The position numbers and the translations under genes are program-made. The notes under the pieces were generated by a model, which was not told the DNA's origin, did not search any database, and worked only from the letters and a program-made list of their open reading frames with translations. 37,191 nt of DNA from Gammaproteobacteria bacterium (GTDB lineage: Bacteria > Pseudomonadota > Gammaproteobacteria > SZUA-229), in the NCBI GenBank assembly GCA_030595185.1, contig JAUVDT010000010.1, forward strand, positions 1 through 37,191, written 5' to 3'. This document shows, piece after piece, positions 10,914-19,799 of the stretch. Within the stretch, counting starts at the first letter, position 1, and every line of letters starts with the position of its first letter.

Positions 10914-10936
10914 AGCACCTCATTTCAGTCGGTGCT
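10914..10936 (-). terminator. Weak hairpin between cheW and cheR (possible attenuator)
   Basis: AGCACC / GGTGCT 6-bp stem with 11-nt loop; only a poor, interrupted T-rich tract follows on the minus strand. Confidence 0.3.
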
Positions 10937-10989
10937 CTTTATTCCCCTAAAAAAGAAACTTCAAATTAATAACTCGAGATTGCTTTCAG

Positions 10990-11520
10990 TTATTGTTCAG
11001 TACTACCAACTTGATCTAGCATAGATAGCTCTTCAATTGACAAGACATGATCAATGTTCAATAAAACAACAAACTTCTCATCGACCTTACCCATACCATG
11101 AATAAAATCAGTACGGATTTTAGCTCCAAAGTTTGGAGCGGATTCAATATTTTCAGGTGCAATATCCAGCACTTCATTCACCGCATCGACGACCACACCT
11201 ATTTCCATGCGCTCATCTTCATGCTGTATTTCAATGATGACCACACATGTTCTTTTTTCAACGGCTGTTGTTTCTTTACCTAGACGTAATGATAAATCCA
11301 CAACCGGCACAACACTGCCTCGCAGATTAATTACACCACGAATAAAATCAGGCATCATCGGCACCGTTGTCGGCTCATGGTATTCCAGTATTTCTTTAAT
11401 CACTAAAATACTAACACCATAAGTTTCCCCACCTAAAATAAAGGTAAGGTATTGATTAACATCATCACTAGATACATCAACAACATCACTACCGACAGTT
11501 GTCATTTCATTAGTAGACAT
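10990..11520 (-). CDS. cheW: CheW, chemotaxis coupling protein
   Basis: YLTFILGGETYGVSILVIKEILEYHEPTTVPMMPDFIRGVINLRGSVVPVVDLSLRLG. Confidence 0.94.
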   Translation of the reverse strand: MSTNEMTTVGSDVVDVSSDDVNQYLTFILGGETYGVSILVIKEILEYHEPTTVPMMPDFIRGVINLRGSVVPVVDLSLRLGKETTAVEKRTCVVIIEIQHEDERMEIGVVVDAVNEVLDIAPENIESAPNFGAKIRTDFIHGMGKVDEKFVVLLNIDHVLSIEELSMLDQVGSTEQ

Positions 11521-11534
11521 TACAGACCCCCTCC

Positions 11535-13238
11535 TTAACTAAAGCGCTCAAAATCAGTACCCTTACTTACATTAGGTGCATGATTAGCTGGAGCCGGAGC
11601 TGCAACCGAGGTATTCGAAGACGAAGGTGAACTAAAGTCAGTATTTGATGCACTACCGTCGCCATCACCTAATTTAAAGAAGCTAACAACATTCTGTAAC
11701 TGCACAGCTTGTGAACTCATTTCTTCCGATGTAGCTGCTAACTGCTCGGATGCAGAGGCATTGGTTTGTGCAACTTTATCTAGCTGGCCAACCGCTTCAT
11801 TCACCTGACCAACACCGGCCGCTTGCTCTTCAGAGGCTGCAGAAATTTCCTGCACCAGGTCTGCCGTTTTCTGAATTCCTGGAACGATTTCATTAAGCAG
11901 TGTACCTGCACGTTCAGCAACCATTACACTATTACTAGCTAGCGCTGATATTTCCTGCGCCGAATCCTGACTTCGTTCTGCCAATTTACGAACCTCAGCC
12001 GCTACAACAGCAAAGCCTTTTCCATGCTCACCTGCTCTAGCCGCTTCGATAGCAGCATTTAATGCCAGCAAATTGGTTTTATAAGCAATGTCTTCGATAA
12101 TATTAATTTTATCGGCGATTAATTTCATTGCGGCTACAGTTTCTTCTACCGCTTTACCACCTTCCTGTGCTTCAGATGAAGCTTTACTTGCCACAGAATC
12201 GGTTGTCTTAGAATTATCAGCATTTTGATTAATAGACGCACCCATTTGCTCTAATGATGCGCTGGTTTCTTCTATTGATGCCGCCTGCTCAGTAGCACCC
12301 TGACTCAATGTTTGGGCTGTTGCACTAATTTCCTCTGAGCCTGAAGAAATGTTATCAACCGAGCTACTCACTTCTAACATTACATTTTGAATTTTTTCTA
12401 CAAACCCATTAAATGCTTTAGCCGTCTGGCCAATCTCATCACTTCCAAAGTCTGGTAAACGTTGCGTTAGATCACCTTCACCCTGATCTAAATCAATAGC
12501 GGCAACACGCATAGCATTCATTGGCTTGGTGATTGAACGTGCCGCTAAAAACCCTGCCATCGCACCAATTAATAAAGCAATAATACTAATAACTAAAAGC
12601 GTCACAACAGCTGCCTTCTCATGCTCTAAAACAGTGGCAGCCGCATTAGCAGTAAATTTTTCAAGCTCATTTAATAACGACTCAAGCTCATGATTAAGGT
12701 TATCTTCTTCGATTTCAATTTTTTCTTCTGCTTCGCGCGCTTCAGCAACTTGACCGGCTCGTAATTGTTCAACAACCTCCAGCACATGCTTATCAAAACT
12801 ATCATGATGCTTTTCAATATTTTTGAATGATTCTGCAACATGTTCAAACTCTTTTATTTCTTCATCCGTCTTTACATGTTCAAGGACTGTTTCTACAAAT
12901 TTTTCAGCATCTTTTATCTCTAAATCTACTTTATGCGCTAACTCTTCAAACTCCTTTTCAAGTTCTTCAAATTTCTCTGCAGCATGCTTATCGGCCGACA
13001 TGGTTTCACCGTAACGAATCATGCGTTCAAAAATAATCGCTTGCTCCAACTGATGCTCAGTAATTTTCGTGACTTTATTAGTTAAAGGAATATCGTTATT
13101 AACAATACCCTCCAACTCAGAACCAATGGTGCTCATTGAACTTATTGATAGCACGGCTAGCACAATAATTGCTAACATCAGCACACCTGTACCCGAATAT
13201 ATTCGCGCGCCTACCTTCATGTTTTTAAAAAGTGTCAT
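11535..13238 (-). CDS. Methyl-accepting chemotaxis protein with periplasmic helical domain and HAMP
   Basis: Two TMs flanking a charged helical region, HAMP-like [28 protein letters not shown], hairpin [40 protein letters not shown]. Confidence 0.94.
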   Translation of the reverse strand: MTLFKNMKVGARIYSGTGVLMLAIIVLAVLSISSMSTIGSELEGIVNNDIPLTNKVTKITEHQLEQAIIFERMIRYGETMSADKHAAEKFEELEKEFEELAHKVDLEIKDAEKFVETVLEHVKTDEEIKEFEHVAESFKNIEKHHDSFDKHVLEVVEQLRAGQVAEAREAEEKIEIEEDNLNHELESLLNELEKFTANAAATVLEHEKAAVVTLLVISIIALLIGAMAGFLAARSITKPMNAMRVAAIDLDQGEGDLTQRLPDFGSDEIGQTAKAFNGFVEKIQNVMLEVSSSVDNISSGSEEISATAQTLSQGATEQAASIEETSASLEQMGASINQNADNSKTTDSVASKASSEAQEGGKAVEETVAAMKLIADKINIIEDIAYKTNLLALNAAIEAARAGEHGKGFAVVAAEVRKLAERSQDSAQEISALASNSVMVAERAGTLLNEIVPGIQKTADLVQEISAASEEQAAGVGQVNEAVGQLDKVAQTNASASEQLAATSEEMSSQAVQLQNVVSFFKLGDGDGSASNTDFSSPSSSNTSVAAPAPANHAPNVSKGTDFERFS

Positions 13239-13334
13239 TATCTTCTCCTAATCCTTTTCTATTTGTGCATCATGACGACTACCCGTTGATTTTTTAGCCA
13301 AGGGTTGAACCACCACCGTGACTACTATTACTTG

Positions 13335-13406
13335 CTAACACTGGCCGACACCCATACTAAGCGTCATTGCTACTATCGATACTACTATTTTTTTATTGTA
13401 TTTCAA
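13335..13406 (-). CDS. Candidate unannotated small ORF, 23 aa, signal-peptide-like (MKYNKKIVVSIVAMTLSMGVGQC)
   Basis: TTG start at 13406 preceded by GGAAAGGTGAAAAA just after the cheA stop; product has a basic n-region and hydrophobic core; TAG stop at 13335-13337. Confidence 0.4.
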   Translation of the reverse strand: MKYNKKIVVSIVAMTLSMGVGQC

Positions 13407-13421
13407 TTTTTCACCTTTCCA

Positions 13422-15638
13422 TTAATTCGATGTCAGTTGTAACGCAGCCTCTGAGCTTGTCGTTAACATTGCACTTGATTCTTGATTAGCGGCTCGATTA
13501 ACCAATGCAGCTACATCTAAAATAACAGCCACATCACCAGAACCTAAAATGGTTGAGCCACTGATGCCTGATAACTGACTAAATATTTTACCGAGCGGCT
13601 TAATCACTGTTTGTAATTCACCTAATAATTCATCGACAACTATTCCAGCTTTCCTTCCGGCATATTGCACAACCACTATATTTTCACGAGTGACTGAATC
13701 AGTTTCATGCGCAAACATTTCTCTTAACCGGATAAACGGCAATACTTCACCTCTTAAACTAATATAGTTTCTATCCATTGAAGCAACTCTGTCTTCTTCT
13801 GAAAGCTCGACACATTCAATAACCATATCAAGTGGAATGACATAAGAGGCTTTCTCAACACCAACCAGGAATCCATCAATAATTGCTAGCGTTAATGGTA
13901 AGCGAATACTAATTGTTGTACCTACATCAATTTCGCTTTCAACATCAATAGTGCCACGCAAGGCCTCGATATTTCGTCTTACAACATCCATACCCACGCC
14001 ACGACCTGAAATATTAGTGACTTCTTTTGCGGTAGATAAACCGGCTTCAAATATTAATCGATAGGCCTCTGAGTCAGTTAACGTTTGATTTTCTTTTATC
14101 AAACCCTTTTCAAGCGCTTTGCTAATTAATTTCTCTTTATCCAGACCTTTACCATCATCAGTTACTTCAATAACGATACTGCCCGAATCATGATATGCGC
14201 TTAACTTCAGGTTACCTTGTAAGCTTTTTGATTTTTGCTGGCGCTCTTCAGGCGTTTCAATACCATGATCCATTGAGTTACGAACCAGGTGCATTAATGG
14301 ATCACCAATTTTTTCTACTACCGTTTTATCTAACTCGGTTTCAGCACCAATAATCGTTAATTCAATATTTTTTCCCAGATCTCGACTGACATCACGTACC
14401 ACGCGCTGGAACTTAGTAAAGGTTGCACCAATTTGCACCATTCTTAATCGCAATGCGCTATCTCGAATTTCTTCAACCAAACGCGCCGTGATGGAATTAG
14501 CTTCCATTAATTCTGGGTTTTCACTTCTTTCTGCTAATAGAAATGAACTTGAGTTAGCAATAACCAGCTCGCCTACCAGGTTAATTAACGCATCTAACTT
14601 ATCTGCGTCAACTCGTACTGACTTCACGTCGCCTTTTTTAATACGGCGAACTGTTTGTTGTTTTTCAACAGCAGCCTCTACTACATTTTTATCAACCACC
14701 CCTGCATCAACCAACATCTCACCTAAAGGTTTTACATTGCCTGAATCAGAAATAACTTTTTGTGCATTTAATGCACCTTGTAATTCTTTCGCTGTTAATA
14801 CTTTAGACTTAACCAGCATTTCACCTAACATTGTGTCTTCTTCAGGAAGCTCCTGTATTAACGCAAGGTATTCACTGATTAAACTATTCGGGGGCAAAAT
14901 TCGAATTTGACAGTCTTCTCTAACAAAATCAAAAACAGACTCTATTGACTCTTTACTTTCTTCTGTATCTAAACCGATTTCAAATCCCAGATAACACTCT
15001 TCTGCATCCATATCTTCTAATAAAGGAATATTTTCAACCAAAGTATTAATAGAAACGATTGTGCCGATACGTTTTAAATATTTAATAAAGGACTGCGGAT
15101 CCATGCCACTTTTTAAAACTTCGAGCCCAAATCGTAATGAAATATGCCAGTTATCATTATCGGCGCCCACAGTGTTATCACGTTCAATTTGCTCAACAAC
15201 TTCTACAACCTCAGAATCACTCGCTACTGACTCTGAACTTTTGCCCATACATTCATTAAGAACCTGAATAAGCTCTTTACTGGTTTTAAGTAAATCAGCA
15301 GGTAGAGCATCATCACTTTCGACAACAAAATTAACTAACGCCGCCATGTGATCACCCGATTGCAATAGTGCAGCAATGATCTCATTGTTTATTTTTATTT
15401 CTTCATCACGAATCATGTCTAAAAGACTTTCGGCAACATGTGTAAATGTCACTACATCATCAAAGCCAAATACACCGGCCGTACCTTTTATTGTATGTGC
15501 AGCACGAAACACCGCATTAACCGAGTCCATGTCATCAGGTTCATTTTCAAGATGCAGAAGTGCTTCTTCCATATCTTCTAATAACTCTTCAGCTTCTATT
15601 TGAAAACCTTGTTTAGCTGCTTCCATTTCATCACTCAT
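13422..15638 (-). CDS. cheA: CheA, chemotaxis histidine kinase (738 aa) with MshEN-like repeat between N-terminal and P3 regions
   Basis: P1 FRAAHTIKGTAGVFGF; P3 VDADKLDALINLVGELVIANS; P4 HLVRNSMDHGIETPEER, GRGVGMDVVRRNIEALRG; P5 CheW-like domain. Confidence 0.95.
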   Translation of the reverse strand: MSDEMEAAKQGFQIEAEELLEDMEEALLHLENEPDDMDSVNAVFRAAHTIKGTAGVFGFDDVVTFTHVAESLLDMIRDEEIKINNEIIAALLQSGDHMAALVNFVVESDDALPADLLKTSKELIQVLNECMGKSSESVASDSEVVEVVEQIERDNTVGADNDNWHISLRFGLEVLKSGMDPQSFIKYLKRIGTIVSINTLVENIPLLEDMDAEECYLGFEIGLDTEESKESIESVFDFVREDCQIRILPPNSLISEYLALIQELPEEDTMLGEMLVKSKVLTAKELQGALNAQKVISDSGNVKPLGEMLVDAGVVDKNVVEAAVEKQQTVRRIKKGDVKSVRVDADKLDALINLVGELVIANSSSFLLAERSENPELMEANSITARLVEEIRDSALRLRMVQIGATFTKFQRVVRDVSRDLGKNIELTIIGAETELDKTVVEKIGDPLMHLVRNSMDHGIETPEERQQKSKSLQGNLKLSAYHDSGSIVIEVTDDGKGLDKEKLISKALEKGLIKENQTLTDSEAYRLIFEAGLSTAKEVTNISGRGVGMDVVRRNIEALRGTIDVESEIDVGTTISIRLPLTLAIIDGFLVGVEKASYVIPLDMVIECVELSEEDRVASMDRNYISLRGEVLPFIRLREMFAHETDSVTRENIVVVQYAGRKAGIVVDELLGELQTVIKPLGKIFSQLSGISGSTILGSGDVAVILDVAALVNRAANQESSAMLTTSSEAALQLTSN

Positions 15639-15681
15639 GATGAAACCTCCAATACTCGTTCATAATATTTCACCAGAACAA

Positions 15682-15972
15682 TCATTTTTTCATAACAACC
15701 GGATCGCCAAAATGTGATGTCATATCAAACAAATCCAGTAAATCAATAACAGCCTGGCTATGCGCAACATAGGCCACTGTCTTTTTAGATTTTAAAGCCG
15801 TTTCTCTTAATGAAACCATTAGCTGCAAACCGGATGAATCTATTTCTGAAACATTTGATAAATTCACATTAATGTCGTCATTCTTAGAAAGTGTTTTTTC
15901 AAAAATCTCTTTCATTTCTGCGGCTTCATAAATGGTCATGTCACCGGGAACTTCTAATATAAATTCTTTCAT
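15682..15972 (-). CDS. STAS-domain protein (anti-sigma-factor-antagonist-like)
   Basis: MKEFILEVPGDMTIYEAAEMKEIFEKTL...VNLSNVSEIDSSGLQLMVSLRETA, with the DSSG motif of SpoIIAA-like STAS domains. Confidence 0.88.
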   Translation of the reverse strand: MKEFILEVPGDMTIYEAAEMKEIFEKTLSKNDDINVNLSNVSEIDSSGLQLMVSLRETALKSKKTVAYVAHSQAVIDLLDLFDMTSHFGDPVVMKK

Positions 15973-16000
15973 TTTCGTGACCACTCTTTGCTTTTAAAGC

Positions 16001-16366
16001 TTATGGTAAAATTAATTTTGAAACTGCTGATAGCATCTGATCTGGTTTAAAAGGTTTAACTACCCAGGCTTTTACTCCGGCAGCCTTACCTCTTTCTTTC
16101 ATATCTCCACCCGCTTCAGTCGTTAACATAATGACGGGGGTGAATTTATATTTAGGAAGCTTTTTCATTTCGGTTACAAATGTCAAACCATCCATCACCG
16201 GCATATTGACATCACTAACAACCAGATTTATTTTTGTACCATCAAGTTTACTCAACGCCTGCTGACCATCGCCAGCTTCAATCACATCATATCCTGCGCC
16301 TTTCAGCGAAATTGCAACAACTTGCCTTAATGATGCTGAATCATCTACTACTAAAATGGTAGCCAT
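16001..16366 (-). CDS. cheY: CheY-like single-domain response regulator
   Basis: ILVVDDSASLRQVV, LVVSDVNMPVMDGLTFV, VIMLTTE, WVVKPFKPDQML; 121 aa. Confidence 0.92.
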   Translation of the reverse strand: MATILVVDDSASLRQVVAISLKGAGYDVIEAGDGQQALSKLDGTKINLVVSDVNMPVMDGLTFVTEMKKLPKYKFTPVIMLTTEAGGDMKERGKAAGVKAWVVKPFKPDQMLSAVSKLILP

Positions 16367-16388
16367 TTAAACCTTCCTTCCCTTTAAT

Positions 16389-17531
16389 TTAAAAAAATGT
16401 TATTTCTTCTTCTTCTGCAGCAGAGTCTTCACCATGATGGTCATCATGCTGTTCTTGCGTGGTGTAATGTCGTTTCATATTCTCGACCCAGGCATTTACA
16501 TCAACCTCATTGGGTGCTTGCCCTGCATCGATGAGTTGAATAAAGGTATCCACTTCGTTCTGAAAATCTTGCTGATTTTGAATCACAGCAGCTGTTATTT
16601 GACTAACACGATCTTGAAACTGCAGATTAACAAGAACACCTGAAATTTCATTTTGAACCTCTGATGTTTTATTTTTTAATATTTCTTTTTGTCCACTCAA
16701 TTCAGACAACACCGAATGTAGCTTTGTCATTACATTACCAATAACAGCACGGCTATTTTCAAGTGCGACTTCATCTCTAGCAACAGAATCCGATGCCACT
16801 TTAACAACTTCTAAAATACTGTCTCTAACTAAAGCCACACCATCATTTATACGCTTGCCCGTTGAACCTGATTGAACCGATAAATTTCTCACTTCATCAG
16901 CGACGACAGCAAAACCTCGGCCACTTTCTCCGGCCCTTGCAGCTTCTATAGCGGCATTTAATGCCAAAAGATTAGTTTGTTTAGCCAAACTACCTACTTC
17001 TTCTGCCATTTTATCTAAATCTTCCATGTAACCACTCAGCCCCTGAATGGTCTCGAGCATTTCTGTTTTTGCTGCTGCCGCTTCTTCTAAAACGGATAAC
17101 ACCACACTCAATTGCACTTCACTACTCTGAACAACGGCACCAATATCCTCGCCATTTTCACCACTAACCATCTCCATGGTCTCGTTCATGTCATTAACAA
17201 TGCTTGCAAACTGCACGGTAATACCATTGATAGAGTCTTCAGTTTGTGTTCTAACGGTTTCAGCCTGACTGATCCATACCGGTATAATTTTTTGTGCAAG
17301 GTCATGAACCCAGTCTTTTTCAATTACTTGTGAGGAGTCGTTTTCCGCTAATTCAATTTCCGTTGATTTATTTGCTGTAGCTGATGATTTAATAAGAAAT
17401 GTTGCGATAGAAATAATCAATAAAATAACGATGAGAGCATCAGATACAAGACCTGATGTGAATATTGCCGCAACGGCAATAAACACCATGATTATTAATG
17501 AAAGATACTTTCTTAAAAATTGCATATTCAA
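16389..17531 (-). CDS. Methyl-accepting chemotaxis protein with an N-terminal TM hairpin and no large periplasmic domain
   Basis: Closely spaced TMs in the first 50 aa; signalling hairpin [37 protein letters not shown]. Confidence 0.9.
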   Translation of the reverse strand: MNMQFLRKYLSLIIMVFIAVAAIFTSGLVSDALIVILLIISIATFLIKSSATANKSTEIELAENDSSQVIEKDWVHDLAQKIIPVWISQAETVRTQTEDSINGITVQFASIVNDMNETMEMVSGENGEDIGAVVQSSEVQLSVVLSVLEEAAAAKTEMLETIQGLSGYMEDLDKMAEEVGSLAKQTNLLALNAAIEAARAGESGRGFAVVADEVRNLSVQSGSTGKRINDGVALVRDSILEVVKVASDSVARDEVALENSRAVIGNVMTKLHSVLSELSGQKEILKNKTSEVQNEISGVLVNLQFQDRVSQITAAVIQNQQDFQNEVDTFIQLIDAGQAPNEVDVNAWVENMKRHYTTQEQHDDHHGEDSAAEEEEITFF

Positions 17532-17679
17532 CTCAAGCTATTCGTTATCTAGTTAGTTATATTTTTTTACTAAATTGAGTATAGACAGGTATTTAGCGCT
17601 TTCTATGAATTTGCGGATTTTTTATATATATTTACAGTTTAGTAACATCCGACAAGAGCCTTAGCTGTACTTTTATAAT

Positions 17680-17693
17680 TTGATATAAATCAA
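17680..17693. promoter_or_regulatory. FNR/ANR-type box TTGATATAAATCAA
   Basis: Perfect match to TTGAT-N4-ATCAA (extends to TTTGATATAAATCAAA at 17679-17694), in the intergenic space upstream of the mcp at 17531. Confidence 0.6.
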
Positions 17694-17738
17694 AAGCTTA
17701 AATAAACGTACAGTTTTTAAACACTTAACTCGACTGGA

Positions 17739-18371
17739 TTATTTCAATCCTGAAAAATAGAAGTCCATCATCGCTTTGGGAAACTGATTTAAGGACATTT
17801 CGCGGCCAACAGCACCTTTTTTTAGCGCTTCTTTTGGCATGCCATAAACAACGCAACTTGCTTCATTTTCACCCAGAGTTGGGCTACCTGATTGTTTCAT
17901 TTCTAACAAGCCAGATGCGCCATCATCCCCCATACCCGTCATAATGATACCCATGGCATTTTTACCGGCGCACTGCGCAACAGATCGAAATAACACATCA
18001 ACAGATGGCTTATGACGACTCACAAGAGGACCATCTTTAACGCTTATTTTATAAAGTGCGCCACTGCGTTTTATCATCATGTGTTTATCACCTTGAGCAA
18101 TATACGCATGACCAGCAAGCACGGTTTCACCATCGACACCTTCTTTTACAACAATTTCACAAACGCTGTTTAAGCGTTGTGCAAAAGCAGCTGTAAATGA
18201 ACCCGGCATATGTTGAACAATAACGATACCCGGGCTAACTCTTGGCATTTGCGTCAGTACTTTTTCCAGAGCTGTTGTCCCGCCTGTCGAGGTACCAATC
18301 GCTATAATGCGCTCTGTGGTTCTCAGCATGGCTGAATCGGCTGGTGCTTTTAACATGGCATCAGCTGTCAA
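17739..18371 (-). CDS. cheB: CheB C-terminal methylesterase domain (3' part of a frameshifted cheB)
   Basis: [60 protein letters not shown]. Continuous with the upstream ORF if the A10 tract at 18420-18429 is read as A9. Confidence 0.9.
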   Translation of the reverse strand: MTADAMLKAPADSAMLRTTERIIAIGTSTGGTTALEKVLTQMPRVSPGIVIVQHMPGSFTAAFAQRLNSVCEIVVKEGVDGETVLAGHAYIAQGDKHMMIKRSGALYKISVKDGPLVSRHKPSVDVLFRSVAQCAGKNAMGIIMTGMGDDGASGLLEMKQSGSPTLGENEASCVVYGMPKEALKKGAVGREMSLNQFPKAMMDFYFSGLK

Positions 18372-18405
18372 CTTAGCCCTTACTTCGGCTACCGGAGGAG
18401 CATTA

Positions 18406-18834
18406 CTAACAGGTTGAGATTTTTTTTTTGAGTTTTGCTTTTGATGCAGCTCTTATTGCATGAGCGATTTCTTTGGCTGATTCTTCAAGAAAGCCTTTTA
18501 CGCCTAGTTTAGGCTTCGTCACTATTTCCACTGCCCCAGCAGACATTGCCTGCATGGTCGTTTCTGCGCCTTTTTCAGTTAATGTTGAACACATAACCAC
18601 CGGGGTAGGGTGCTCTTTCATTACTTTTTTGAGGAAAGTGATGCCATCCATTCTTGGCATTTCTACATCAAGCGTAATGACATCGGGCCATTTTTTTTCC
18701 ATATGCTTGAACGCAAATATGGGGTCTTGCGCTGCCGCACACACCTCCATATCTGGCTGAGAGCTGATGATATCGGTTAAGACCTTTCTAACAACTGCAG
18801 AGTCATCAACCACGAGTACTTGTATTTTTTTCAT
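18406..18834 (-). CDS. cheB: CheB N-terminal receiver domain (5' part of a frameshifted cheB)
   Basis: [80 protein letters not shown]; ends KLKKKISTC* after the A10 tract. Confidence 0.9.
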   Translation of the reverse strand: MKKIQVLVVDDSAVVRKVLTDIISSQPDMEVCAAAQDPIFAFKHMEKKWPDVITLDVEMPRMDGITFLKKVMKEHPTPVVMCSTLTEKGAETTMQAMSAGAVEIVTKPKLGVKGFLEESAKEIAHAIRAASKAKLKKKISTC

Positions 18835-18952
18835 TGGAGCCTTAAAAAGTATTTTTATGACATATTCTTCACATACTTATAGCTGCAATATCATGAAGTG
18901 CCAGTTACTCTTTAATAAATAAGACTTATATCAACTAAAATAAACGATCCTT

Positions 18953-19732
18953 TTAGACCCGTTGCTGTTTTTTAACTTTCTCCCACATCTCTATTAATTC
19001 CTCTTCAGATTTATCTGTCATGGCTTCCCCATCGCACATTGATTCAACTTGCCGAAATCGTGCTTCAAACTTATTACTGGCTTTACGCAATGAGTCCTCA
19101 GCATCAATTTTTAAGTGCCTTGACAAATTAACGACTGAAAAGAGTAAATCACCAATTTCTTCTTCTAAGTTACTTCTGTCATTGTTTTTAACAGCTGCTT
19201 TTACTTCTAACAATTCTTCATCAATTTTGTCGTAAACAGGCTCAAGCTCTTTCCAGTCAAACCCAACCTTTGCAACCTTAGACTGCATTTTCTGAGCGCA
19301 CTTTAATGCGGGTAACGCTTTGCTCAAACCGTCCAGAACACTCTTTTCAACTTCTTTCTTATTTTCCCGTTCTTGTTTTTTATTGTCTTCCCAGGCTTTA
19401 GAAAATGCTGCTTCATTTTCGTAAACCGTATCTGCAAACACATGTGGATGACGTCGTGTCATTTTTTCTACGATAGCTTCAACCACATCATAAAAAGTAA
19501 AATCACCTTGTTCTTCTGCCAGTCGTGCATAAAAAACGATTTGAAAAAGAAGATCCCCTAGTTCCAGCCTTAATTCAGACATATCGTTATTATCAATCGC
19601 CTCAGCCACTTCATAGACTTCTTCTATTGTGTAGGGAACAATGGATGCAAAGGTTTGTTTTAAGTCCCACGGACACCCTGTTTCCGGTGTTCTTAATGCC
19701 GTCATCAATTCTAATAACTTTTCTATTTGCAT
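18953..19732 (-). CDS. mazG: MazG nucleoside triphosphate pyrophosphohydrolase
   Basis: LMTALRTPETGCPWDLKQTFASIVPYTIEEVYEVAEAI, ELRLELGDLLFQIVFYARLAEE, duplicated EEIGDLLFSVVNLSRHL. ATG at 19732 (MQIEKLLELM) preferred. Confidence 0.92.
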   Translation of the reverse strand: MQIEKLLELMTALRTPETGCPWDLKQTFASIVPYTIEEVYEVAEAIDNNDMSELRLELGDLLFQIVFYARLAEEQGDFTFYDVVEAIVEKMTRRHPHVFADTVYENEAAFSKAWEDNKKQERENKKEVEKSVLDGLSKALPALKCAQKMQSKVAKVGFDWKELEPVYDKIDEELLEVKAAVKNNDRSNLEEEIGDLLFSVVNLSRHLKIDAEDSLRKASNKFEARFRQVESMCDGEAMTDKSEEELIEMWEKVKKQQRV

Positions 19733-19745
19733 TTTATTTTTCCAT

Positions 19746-19775
19746 AAAAAAAGCGAACCCAAGGGCTCGCTTTTT
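19746..19775 (-). terminator. Rho-independent terminator downstream of the YfaZ-like gene (possibly bidirectional)
   Basis: Minus-strand AAAAAGCGAGCCC-TT-GGGTTCGCTTTTTTT, one G.U pair, followed by a T-run. Confidence 0.75.
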
Positions 19776-19799
19776 ATTAATCAAACTATTCACTGTCGA

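Noticed and set aside
14488-14910. 140-aa plus-strand ORF antisense to cheA
   Set aside because: Ser/Thr-rich shadow ORF opposite conserved CheA sequence.
16389-16410. C-terminal EITFF of the second MCP as a CheR-binding pentapeptide
   Set aside because: The second position is Ile rather than aromatic, so it does not fit x-[HFYW]-x-x-[HFYW]; left only as a conservation question.
18884-18903. TGGCAC...TTGCA sigma-54-like elements upstream of cheB (minus strand)
   Set aside because: The spacing between TGGCAC and TTGCA is 9 nt, not the 5 nt needed for GG/GC at -24/-12.
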